DNA of 64,000 nucleotides, from contig CAJQUN010001167.1 in NCBI GenBank assembly GCA_907163345.1, forward strand, positions 32,774-96,773. The letters are read 5' to 3'. The notes beneath the pieces were generated by a model. The model ran no database searches. It had not been told where the DNA came from and worked only from the letters and a program-made list of their open reading frames with translations. Position numbers and translations under genes: made by a program. The stretch's first letter is position 1, and every line of letters starts with the position of its first letter. Positions 23,167 to 35,400 of the stretch are shown piece by piece. The DNA comes from Haberlea rhodopensis. Lineage: Eukaryota > Streptophyta > Magnoliopsida > Lamiales > Gesneriaceae.

Positions 23167-23496
23167 GATATTAATTTTGAGTTTTTTAAATACTAACATA
23201 TGATTCATATACAATAAAAATTATATGTATATAGAAATATTAAAGGAATTTGTAATAATTTGACGGTTTAGATTTCAAGCAAATGCCCATATCCAACGGC
23301 TGGCATGAGTCCCTCCTCAGCCCAGGGCTTCCATGAAAACCTCATAAATCCTCTTTCCCAACGTCCACGCTCCTCTTTCATTCCAAACTCAGATTCATTC
23401 CCACATATACATACAAATATCTATCAATCTACACATTTATTTTTGGAGGATTTCTTCTCATAATTATACCCTGTTTTATAGTGAAATTCCTTGAAA
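23167..23496 (+). promoter_or_regulatory. presumed promoter and 5' leader of the RBP47-like gene
   Basis: The 330 bp between the copia LTR end and the ATG at 23497 hold a pyrimidine-rich leader. There is no convincing TATA box. With the LTR only 330 bp upstream, the native promoter may be shortened or partly supplied by the LTR; this is inference. Confidence 0.35.
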
Positions 23497-26400
23497 ATGC
23501 AAGCGAACAATGGGTCTGAATCTACTAAAAATAAAGAAAACTGTAATGATATAAATAGTAGTAGCCATAACAAGAGTGGCGGTGGTGGTGGTGGGCAGCA
23601 TTTTGCGCCACCGCCGCCGCATGTATTGCCGCCGATTCCCGGGCAGCAGTGGGTGGCGATGCAGTACCCGGCGGCGGGGATGGTAATGCAGCACGGGATG
23701 ATGGCGCCGCCGCATTACCCGCCTAACTGCATGGCGTATCACCCCCACCAGCCGCCGCCGTCTCCGCAGCATGGCGGCGGAATGGGGAGAATCGCATGAT
23801 CTGGGTTGGCGACCTGCTTAACTGGATGGATCAGGATTATCTACGTAATTGTTTTGCTTCCACGGGAGAGGTACACATTTGTATATTTTTGTGTTTTGCG
23901 TATGTTTTTTTACTTAAAGGGATGATTTTGTTGATGGGTTTTTGTTTATGATTCTTGGTTAATTGTTAATGATATTGTTTTAGAAATGTATGAGAGGGAA
24001 TGGAGTCTAAGTTAGTGTAAAGATGACAATTTTACTAGTTGAATTGGGTGGTTTATTTTTAGTAGTGATTGATTTATCTGAAGAAGAATTTTGTTAACTG
24101 GATAGATAAGTAGTTTGCCTTGATTTTTGAAGAACCACATATGAACTTATTATAATAGTCTCTTGGTCCTTGGTGCCGCTATATTTTTAGTTCATTTTAT
24201 AGCTACCATTCCTAGTGTTTTATAATTTCGTAAAATGACGATTTTTTTAATCTTTGTTTCCTTCAAACAATCATGACAGACAAACACTATTTTGAGGGAT
24301 TTCGAGATATCCCGGAATTTTAGTTTTTCATACTCCATCTAAATTGATCTAAACCTCTCTGTATTGATTAAAAAAAGTGGTTTCAGTATTGGAGGACAAA
24401 GTACTTTGTATATATCTGCATTGTGAAAGGTTTGTTGGTAATGGTTGATATTGAGTGTTAAATTACAGTCAATTTATGTGTATTATATTGTGCTTGAATT
24501 TGAATGTGGTCTTTGATTGATAATACTGGACCTGTGTTCATGAAGACATCCATCTAAGACGTGTTGGCAAAGGGTTAAGGTTCACATAGTAACTGTTTTT
24601 CTTAGTTTGAATTCTGAAAATTAAATTTCAAAGCTTCATGGTGCATATTACGAATGAACAATGTTGTTTAGGCCTGTATAGTTACTATTTTCTGGGTAAT
24701 ATTTATCTTTTTCTTTTGTAGTGTACATTTTTTGGGTGACTGGTACTTGTGATGGTTAATTCAGAATATAAAACTGTGGATGTCATTTGTCTATTTTTGT
24801 AGTATTTCTAAATTAGAATAGATTCTATTTGTTGAGTGATGAGTTGGCTATGAATTCGGAAAATTTTCAGAAGCTTCATGGTAATGAATAATGTTTTTTG
24901 GTCTGTGTAGTTACTATTTTCTGGGTAATGTTTGTCTTTTTTTTGTTTTTAACGTACATTTTTTGATGATTGGTTAATGGTTTTATTCAGAATATAAAAC
25001 TGTGGATGGCTTATGAGAATTTTGTAGTATTTCTAAATTAGAATTAGAATTAGGATGTATTTGTTGAGTGATGAGTTGGCTTTTCTGTGAATTGGGATTC
25101 TGCAAGTTGATAAGTCTGAATTATTGTGACTATTCTCTGTACTTATTTATGTAAACTTTTCGGTAAAACAGTTTCTATATTTTGAAGCATCTGCTTTGTA
25201 ATGCCTACATTGGTTTTTAATATGCTGAGACCAGGCAGATAGTCAACTATTTATCATATACTAATTCAAAACTGATTATCATATAGTTACTCTGTTCCCA
25301 GCGCAATTTTAAAAAAATTAAAAAAAAATTCCATTGAAATTTAAAATTTAAAATACAGTTCCATCGAGACTTTTCTTACGACTGTGTTGTTACATAACTC
25401 AACATTAACACTTAACTAGCACTGGAAACATGTAACTGTGGGAGCCAAACATTCATCTTAGGGGGCCTAAAACTGGTAGTATGAAAGATTTTCAAACGAA
25501 GGGAGGGTGATAGTGCATTTACATTCTTTGTTTATCTAAAAACGAGATATTCGAATAATTTAAAACTTCGGCGTGCTGGATATCTAGTGGCTTCGGCTCT
25601 TCGCCATTGCTCATAATTGTGTATGAATATATGGATTTAGATCTACCCATTAAAATAGATTAAAAAGTAGAAATCAAAATGAGTCTCCAACTTATATTTG
25701 TCAACTGTTGATGTTCAGTTCAATTATATTTAGGGACAGTTAAAAAATAAATTATATCATGCACTTGCCTCTGTAACATTCATAGAGGTAAAGAAATACC
25801 AAGAATTACAATCTATGACAATGAGTTTGTTTGAAAAAAATAATCTTTTTGCACTTGTTAATGTGAAGTTTCAGCATAAGTTTTTATGATTATTATTTCA
25901 TACGTAATATTTTAGAGAATTGAAATTTCATACCTCATCTTCGAACGATGTCTTCATCATTATTCATTGCATAACCCAACGGATAGCCTGGTAAGATCCT
26001 TTAAATTGAAGTTTCCAGTATTTTCAGCTCAAGGGTTTTGTTTACTTCTTGAAAGATTTGTGGCTTACTAAGAAATTTTTGGAACTTGACAATGTTTTGT
26101 TGTGTTTATTTTGAAATGGATGAGAACATCTGCTAAGCTTTTTAGCAGAGGAATGTCTACTCAAAAGGCTAAATTAATTGAATTTCCAATGAGAGTTTTT
26201 TGTATTTTGTTTAAAGGCTCGGGGTATTAATGTTGTATGTGTGTTGTTAGTTTCCTAGTGAAAAATATTTATTACTTGTTTTAATATGCATTCTTATCTT
26301 CTCTTGTTACGGCGTATTATCAGGAAAAAAAAGTAGTAAATGAAAACCAAAGTTCTGCACTAGGATTCACGCACAAAAAACAGTTTTTTATGATGTGGCA

Positions 26401-29400
26401 TTGACTTATCTTCCGGAAGTTAACATTTCTTAATTTCCTATGTTGACTTTAATCCATCTGTCACACTTCATGTTTCACCATGAGAAATGATCCTTGTGCA
26501 GGTTGCGTCCATTAAGGTAATTCGCAATAAGCAAACAGGTTCTTCCGAGGGATATGGATTTGTGGAATTCTATACACATGCTGCTGCTGAAAAAGTTCTA
26601 CAATCTTATTCTTGTCTTACTATGCCTAACACAGATAAACTTTTTCGTTTGAATTGGGCTTCATTTAGCATGGGTGATAAACGCTCAAGTAATGGTTCTG
26701 ATCTTTCTATCTTCGTAGGAGATTTAGCTGCAGATGTGACCGATACTTTGCTTCACGAAACTTTTGTTAGTAAATATCCCTCTGTCAAAGCCGCTAAAGT
26801 TGTTATTGATGTCAATACTGGTCGCTCGAAAGGCTATGGTTTTGTTAGGTTTGGAGACGATAATGAAAGATTGCAAGCTATGAATGAAATGAATGGTGTC
26901 TATTGTTCTAGCAGGCCCATGCGAATAGGTGTGGCAACCCCAAGGAAGACATCTGGTTATCAACACCAGCACTCATCTCAAGGCATTGATAAGCAATCTT
27001 AATCTCGTTTCTTTTGTTTCTTTAATGCTTTACATGTATCTCTTTTACATGTTTCTTATTTTCAGCTGATATGCTTGCTTGAACAATACGAGCTGCAATT
27101 ATAGCCATGGCAGGTTGCAAATCCGTTTCAAATTCTGTCTGTCGTTAAAGTGTGACCTCAAATAATTTTTGAGGCCACTTTATCTTTCCATTGTTAAGCC
27201 TTCTTTTGTATATTAATATAACCTTTAGATTTTATGTGATATGCGCTGATATCAATTTCTCTTTCATCATTATCTTGCTGGGCCAAATGGTTTTGGTTAT
27301 TGTCTTTTCAATTTGTAAGCGTGTGGTTTTCCATACATTGGATTCTTCATCAATCTTTTGTCTTTTTTAACGCGAAAATGTAACTCAGCAGTCTAATATC
27401 TATAGAATGATTTTAATAGGTGGGTACTCGAATGGTGTCTCTACCCCAGGCTCCCAGTTGGATGTAGATTCAGAGAACACTACAGTCAGTTATCAGACCC
27501 TTTTCCTTCTCTTATCTTTCTTTTTGGACAACTTAAGATCATGCACTGTTTTTTTCTAGATTTTTGTTGGAGGACTTGACCCAAACGCAAGTGATGACGA
27601 TCTCAGACAGCCGTTCTCACTATATGGCGAAATTGTATCAGTAAAAATCCCTGTTGGGAAGGGGTGTGGATTCGTACAATTTGCGAACAGGTAGTTTACT
27701 AGTTAAAACTAGTCCTAGTTTCCTGTATCAAATTTAAGTAACAATGTCGTGAATTTGAAGAAACAATGCTGAGGAGGCATTGCAGAAGTTGAATGGTACA
27801 TCAATTGGACAGCAAACTGTACGCCTATCTTGGGGACGTAGTCCAGCGAATAAACAGGTAAACTACCTTTTCATCCTCTTTTACCTTTCCAGCACTCTCA
27901 TTGTTGCTGCTACTTTTTCATATTTTCAAGAATTTAAAGAGCCTGTAACTGAGGATATGTTTGGTTGTGTTTCATGGAAAATTTGTGTGTAAATGTATTT
28001 GGAGAAGTTGAAATGGGAAAGGCAATAGAGGTTTGGTTAAGCTTTTGGAAAGAGATTTTCTAATGTAGATGTAATGTGACCTTAGATTGCGGTGGACTAT
28101 TGGTAACGTTTATCGCGTACGCCCAAATTAACCCTCTCAAGTTAATAACAGTAATAAATGTAGTAGCGTGAGTAGGGATCGATCCCACGAGGAAGGTTAT
28201 ATCTTTGTGTTAGCTTATGCAAACGAAAATAAAAAGGGGTTTTGAAGTTAAAGTAATAATACTACGATGCAAAATTAAACTAATATGCAAAATTATCTAG
28301 ATGAATTAACTTATGAGAAAAGTGCGATTCTCGGTTTTCGGTTAACTTTACAATTGGCGTTTACTATCTCGATCATCGATCTTCACAAATGGTTCAATTT
28401 CCATATGAATATTCATCGTGGATGTTTAATCCAATAATCAAAATCCTATCTCACCTTAAGTTTAGTTAAGTAGCCCAAGCGTTCTAGTTTAACCCTTATC
28501 ACACAATCAATCAAAATACAAGCGATTAAGATTTAAATCGATGATAGCATATGAACTAGTGAGATCGATGAAGCTAAACAACATAATCCAAGCGTATATG
28601 TTTAATTTAGCCAATTGTTTACCCTAAGAATTTAACAAACTCACAAACGGAATTTAATCAATCTTAGTTGCTTCGTAAATTAGAGGGATCAAACGATTCC
28701 GTATTTGATATCTAATTTAGCTTTAAATTGTATGAACAATAGCTAGGTGATCAGTCCAACAATCATGCATAACAATTATGACAATCAAATGAGAAAAACA
28801 ATTGATATTCAATGCAAATCAACAATCAAAACTTATCTCACAAGAATCGTAAACATCCAATGTATCGTTTTCCTCAACCGAGAATCACAAAAGTATTTAG
28901 CTACTCATAACTAGATTAACAATAACCAAAATTACTCTAAAAAACATCAAACTAATAGGAGAAGAAAGAGTTACTAAAAGGAAGCACGATTCCGGCTTGT
29001 CGATTCCGTCCTCGTTCTTCGTTGTTCTTGAAAAAAACTTGAAAGCAAATTAATCTAAAATCTAAAATTATTCTAAGAGTATCAAAAACTATCAAAAACT
29101 GCTGCTAATGAGGCTTAGTCTCGAGTTTTAGGGTATGGGAGTGATAAATATGGGATACAATCTTTTAAACATGGTAAAAGACTCAATTTCCAAATTTCCG
29201 GACTCCTCGGCGATCGATCGCCTGATGTGTGGCGATCGATCGCGAGGCTTTATTTTTCAGAAAAACCCTTGAGGCGATCGATCGCTATAAAGTGGCGATC
29301 GATCGCCGAGCTCCAGTAGACTTTGGCGATCGATCGCCACTTCTTCGCGATCGATCGATGGCTCTTCAATTTTGATGCAAATGTTTCTGTCCATAGGCGA

Positions 29401-32400
29401 TCGATCTCCTCTTCGTGGCAATCGATCTCCTCCTTCAAAATTACATTTTTGCCCTTTTCTTGATCAACTTTTAGTCCTTGTCATGTCCATGTCTCTTCTT
29501 GGTCTTTACACATCGTTTTTAGCTCGTTTTCTTCGATTGTACCTACAATTACACAAATATACGATTAGGTAGCATACGTATCAAATTATCTATCAAAACC
29601 TACCAAATCGTAGACAATTAAGCACTAAAGATGTGTCTATTTCTAGTCACATCAAACTCCCCCATACTTACTCTTTACTCGACCTCGAGTAAACAAATAA
29701 AACTACAATATTTTTGGTTGGCTCATAGGTTCATAACAAAGCAACTTGTACTCACTTTAATGCCTCAACAATTTTAACATGCATAATAATGAACGGCGGT
29801 GAAAAATTAACAGTGGAACAAGTTCAATCCCTAAACATTTCGTACCCAACGAAGTAGTGAACGTGTGTGTGTGGTCATAAACAAGTGTTGTGTACAAATT
29901 ATAGATCCAAAATATGCAAAGCCATAATAGTTCAAGTCATACACTAACACAAGTATAAGCTCACTTGCACACTCTTCTCCACTATCTTAGCTACTTTGCA
30001 AACATAAATCAAGTAGGTCTTTATTAGCTTGTAGTTTGGCCTAGGTATTGGCTTATGAAAGAAAGGGTAAGGATATTCAAACAAGAGAGTACGATGAAAT
30101 GCACACTAAAAGCTTCTCTTCTTGTATGAATTTTTCAACTTTGTTCTTTTTCACAAGGTTTATTTCAACACTTTGCTTCTTTTGTGCCTTGGCTCCCCTT
30201 GGAGTCATATTTTCATCTATTTTTTCAAGGCATCCCTTTTCTTTCATGCATTCCATTCTTTTGACAATTAAGCTCACAAATATACTTCAATGATTCCCAC
30301 GTGCATTTGAATGAAATACATCAATCTCCCTTAAAAGGTATGGATTAAAATCACATTTAGGCTTAAAGGGTAGGATGATAAGCTAGTCAAGAAATGTTGA
30401 ATGGGGGTCTTTAGTATGCTTAGCATACTACCATTCTTTTACATTTAAGGCTCAAAATAGGTAGTAGAGAATGATTTTGTTTACATGGTAGGCTTGAAAG
30501 GCACAAACGCATCAAAGATCGCCTATATCACTTTCATGTTTGCAAGTAGTCTAGACATACGCCTCAAAGAGCATGTAGTTAAGTTCTAGCATGTATTAGA
30601 GACTTCTTAAGACTATCACAAAGTTCACACAATCTTCGCTAAGTTATGCACACTTCACAAGTCATGACAATAATGTGCTCAAAATATTCAACTTACTAAG
30701 TCAAAGTACACTTTGCATTAGAGTTCAAAGTGTTCCAAGGTTAACAATTCACCTATGTTCAAAAACATGCATGATATCAATTAGGTTTCATCATGGGCTA
30801 GTGATTCTAAGCATGTGTTCATTACTAGTTATGAGCTCAAAATTTTCAAATTTTTCGATTTTTTTTTGTATTTTTGCAATAAGAAAAACAATAACACATT
30901 ACTAATCCCTCCCCCATACTTAAATCTTACATTGTCCCCAATGTAAGGCAAAAATACAAGAAAAGAGATCCAACTATGAAAGCAATAAAAATAAAAGGGA
31001 GAAAGGAAACTAACTCCCCTTGGGTTGCCTCCCAAGCAGCGCCTCTGTTTAACGTCGGTGGCCCGACGCTATTCCCCTATCAAGGTGGTTGATGCAGTGT
31101 CGCTCTATCCTTCTTCTTCCACCTCAATATCTTCTTGATTCCCTTGAATTTCGGTTTGTTCGCCTTTGAGTGGGCGTCCTCAGTCCTTGTTCCTCCTTCA
31201 ACATATGTGGCTTGCTGTGGTCGATCCGGGGGGTGCTTCTTTTCAATGGTACGATTCTGCAAGTGAGAAGAGTGAGAATCAGCAGTATCATGAATAGATA
31301 AAGCAGCAATAGTATGAACAGTATGCACAGGGTGAGCATCCATACCTCCGTTATCATCAAGGCCATCAGTAGCCTTTCCCATCTCCCACAATTCATCATT
31401 ATCAAAATCAGAATCATATGCATCATTTATATCAGTAGCGTAACTAGAATGCTCGTGAGTTTTAATGGGTTCATAGATATTAAATTTTGCAATTTCACCA
31501 TTAGACTCTATTGTTAACAGGCCGCTACTCAAGTCGATCACAGATTTTGATGTTTTCAAGAATGATCTCCCTAAAAGAATGGGGCTAGATGGATCACCAT
31601 TTTCCATGTCTAAAACATAGAAATCGGCGGGGAAGACCAAATTCTCTACATGCACAAGTATGTCCTCTACTATCCCGATAGGTATAACCGTGGACTTATC
31701 AGCTAATTGAATCACATTGTTATTTCTTTTCAAAGGTCCAGGTTTCAGTTGAGTGTAGATTGAGTAAGGCATGACATTAATGGAAGATCCTAAATCTAGC
31801 ATCGCCTTCTCAATTCTAGTGGTTCCTACCACACAGGGAATAGAGAACATACCGGGGTCCTTGCATTTTGTGGGAATGCTTCTTTGGATGACTGCCGAAA
31901 CATTCTCACCTAGCTCGATCTTGGGGCACCCTTTGCGTTTCTTGCCCTTATCCTCTTTCCATACCTCTTTCAAGAATCTCGCCCAGCGAGGTATTTTCAT
32001 CATTTCATCATGTAGTGGGGCGTTTTCCTCACAACGTCGGAAAGTCTCGTAGAGTTCCTTGATATCCTCATCTTTCCTATTTTCCTTAAAAGCAAGGGGG
32101 AATGGGGGTTCAATTTTATATTCAGAAAATTTAGGGAACTTACCCCGTGGTTCCTCCTCTACGGGCTCTTCAACGTCCTTCTCCATATCCTTCATCTCTT
32201 CTTGCTTGAGTGGCATCAGTACCACCTTCTCCTCAGCTGTATCTTCGCTCATCTTCAAAGTGATAGCGCTCACATTCTCCCTGGGGTTCACCTCCGGTTG
32301 TGACGGGAGAGTGTTTGATCTTTGAGACTCAATGCGATTTATTGCTGTTGCCATCTGACCCATTTGAGTAGTCAAGCTTTGGATGCTTGCTCTTGTCTCC

Positions 32401-35400
32401 TGTTGAAATTTTAGAGATCCATTAGCAAGTTCCTTAACAATATTTTCTAAATACTCACCAGGTGTTGGGGTTGGAATGGCTTGTTGTGGCCTTTGGAATG
32501 GTGGCTTATATGGTGGTGGGTGTTGTTGCATCTGTGGCTCATTTTGATTCCCATATCTCAAATTTGGATGATCTCGCCAGCCTGGGTTGTAAGTGCTAGA
32601 ATAGGGATCATACTTCCGTTGTGGTTGTCCCGGAAATCCGCCTGCCGAATTTGCTTCCTCAAATGAAGGTTCTTGAAGTTTGGGGCAAGCGTCATTTGGA
32701 TGACTCGGTAGTGCACAAATTCCACATACCTTAGCACTTTGTCCCATTCCGATCGCAAGTTGTTTCACAATACCTGTTAAATCAATCAATTGTTGTTCGA
32801 GGCTAGAAACATTTACCTCGCCTTGCTTCCTAAGTTTATGGTCCGATCGAGCAGTTCCAAACTGTTGAGAGCTGGCTGCCATGTTCGCAATCAAGTGTCT
32901 TGCTTCCGTTGGCGTCTTGTCTACAAATGCTCCTCCACTAGCAGCGTCCACCAAATTCCTATCATTTGGCAAAAGACCCTCATAAAAATATTGAATCAGT
33001 AAATGTTCACTTATCTGATGTTGAGGGCAGCTTGCACAAAGCTTTTTGAAGCGCTCCCAATATTCATGCAGTGATTCCTCTTGGAGTTGTCTAATGCCGT
33101 ATATATCTTTGCGGATATTCGTCGCTCTTGATGCAGGAAAGTATTTCTCCAAGAAGGTTCTTTTCAGCTCGTTCCATGTAGTGATGGATCCAGAAGGTAA
33201 ATAGAAGAGTCAATCTTTAGCCACGTCCTTCAAAGAGTACGGAAAAGCACGTAATTTGATTTGTTCCTCGGTTATTCCAGTCGGCTTCATTGTAGTGCAC
33301 ACTACATGGAATTCCATCAAATGCTTATGCGGATCCTCACCTGCAAGGCCATGAAAAGAAGGTAAAAGATGTATTAGGCCAGATTTTAATTCAAAATTTA
33401 TATTATAGCAAGTGTAGGAAAGGTTATGCAGAGAGGCTGCTGATCCAAAGTAGGATTAGCTAGCTGTCGTAGGCTTTGATTCTCTGCCATGATGGTCCTT
33501 TCCTCTTCTTCTTTCACTTGTCTTCGATTTTCTCTTCTTAGGTGGTATAGAGTCCTTTCTATCTCGGGATCGTATTGATGTTCGTCCTCCTCAAATGAAA
33601 ACTCGCCTGCGTGCATGAACAAACAGGTAAAAAGCACGGGAAGAAGAATATCAATAAAAGTTAACACAAATTAATAAAATTGCCTTCCCCGGCAACGGCG
33701 CCAAAATTTGGTAACGTTTATCGCGTACGCCCAAGTTAACCCTCTCAAGTTAATAACAGTAATGAATGTAGTAGCGTGAGTAGGGATCGATCCCACGAGG
33801 AAGGTTATATATTTGTGTTAGCTTATGCAAACGAAAATAAAAAGGGGTTTTGAAGTCAAAGTAATAATACTACGATGCAAAATTAAACTAATATGCAAAA
33901 TTATCTAGATGAATTAACTTATGAGAAAAGTGCGATTCTCGGTTTTCGGTTAACTTTACAATTGGCGTTTACTATCTCGATCATCGATCTTCACAAATGG
34001 TTCAATTTCCATATGAATATTCATCGTGGATGTTTAATCCAATAATCAAAATCCTATCTCACCTTAAGTTTAGTTAAGTAGCCCAAGCGTTCTAGTTTAA
34101 CCCTTATCACACAATCAATCAAAATACAAGCGATTAAGATTTAAATCGATGATAGCATATGAACTAGTGAGATCGATGAAGCTAAACAACATAATCCAAG
34201 CGTCTATGTTTAATTTAGTCAATTGTTTACCCTAAGAATTTAACAAACTCACAAACGGAATTTAATCAATCTTAGTTGCTTCGTAAATTAGAGGGATCAA
34301 ACGATTCCGTATTTGATATCTAATTTAGCTTTAAATTGTATGAACAATAGCTAGGTGATCAGTCCAACAATCATGCATAACAATTATGACAATCAAATGA
34401 GAAAAACAATTGATACTCAATGCAAATCAACAATCAAAACTTATCTCACAAGAATCGTAAACATCCAATGTATCGTTTTCCTCAACCGAGAATCACAAAA
34501 GTATTTAGCTACTCATAACTAGATTAACAATAACCAAAATTACTCTAAAAAACATCAAACTAATAGGAGAAGAAAGAGTTACTAAAAGGAAGCACGATTC
34601 CGGCTTGTCGATTCCGTCCTCGTTCTTCGTTGTTCTTGAAAAAAACTTGAAAGCAAATTAATCTAAAATCTAAAATTATTCTAAGAGTATCAAAAACTAT
34701 CAAAAACTGCTGCTAATGAGGCTTAGTCTCGAGTTTTAGGGTATGGGAGTGATAAATATGGGATACAATCTTTTAAACATGGTAAAAGACTCAATTTCCA
34801 AATTTCCGGACTCCTCGGCGATCGATCGCCTGATGTGTGGCGATCGATCGCCTGATGTGTGGCGATCGATCGCCTGATGTGTGGCGATCGATCGCCTGAT
34901 GTGTGGCGATCGATCGAGGCTTTTATTTTTCAGAAAAACCCTTGAGGCGATCGATCGCTATAAAGTGGCGATCGATCGCCGAGCTCCAGTAGACTTTGGC
35001 GATCGATCGCCACTTCTTCGCGATCGATCGCTGGCTCTTCAATTTTGATGCAAATGTTTCTGTCCATAGGCGATCGATCTCCTCTTCGTGGCAATCGATC
35101 TCCTCCTTCAAAATTACATTTTTGCCCTTTTCTTGATCAACTTTTAGTCCTTGTCATGTCCATGTCTCTTCTTGGTCTTTACACATCGTTTTTAGCTCGT
35201 TTTCTTCGATTGTACCTACAATTACACAAATATACGATTAGGTAGCATACGTATCAAATTATCTATCAAAACCTACCAAATCGTAGACAATTAAGCACTA
35301 AAGATGTGTCTATTTCTAGTCACATCAACTATTTCAATTTTTGTAACGTATTTGGTTATTTCAAAGTTTGATAGGATAATGTATTGTGTTATAGAATGTA

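Larger units (their letters stand above)
28101..35327 (-). mobile_element. complete non-autonomous Athila-type LTR element (gag-protease only) in RBP47 intron 6
   Basis: Two LTRs (28101-29654 and 33709-35327) bound it, both TGGTAACG...CACATCA on plus, so it reads on minus as TGATGTG...TTACCA. The flanks are ACTAT (28096-28100) and ACTAT (35328-35332), a perfect 5-bp target duplication. The minus-strand PBS is at 33687-33703 and the PPT is next to 29654. The 4-kb interior encodes gag and a protease but no RT, RNase H or integrase, so it must move with help from another element. The LTRs differ by roughly ten substitutions plus repeat number, so the insertion is recent. It lies opposite to the host gene. 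Confidence 0.93.

Noticed and set aside
23476..23772. Arg/His-rich minus-strand frame at RBP47 exon 1
   Set aside because: It is the reverse of the Gly/Pro/His-coding exon; composition alone keeps it open.
31080..33152. A 690-residue host gene inside the RBP47 intron
   Set aside because: It has Athila Gag and protease motifs and lies between paired LTRs with PBS and PPT.
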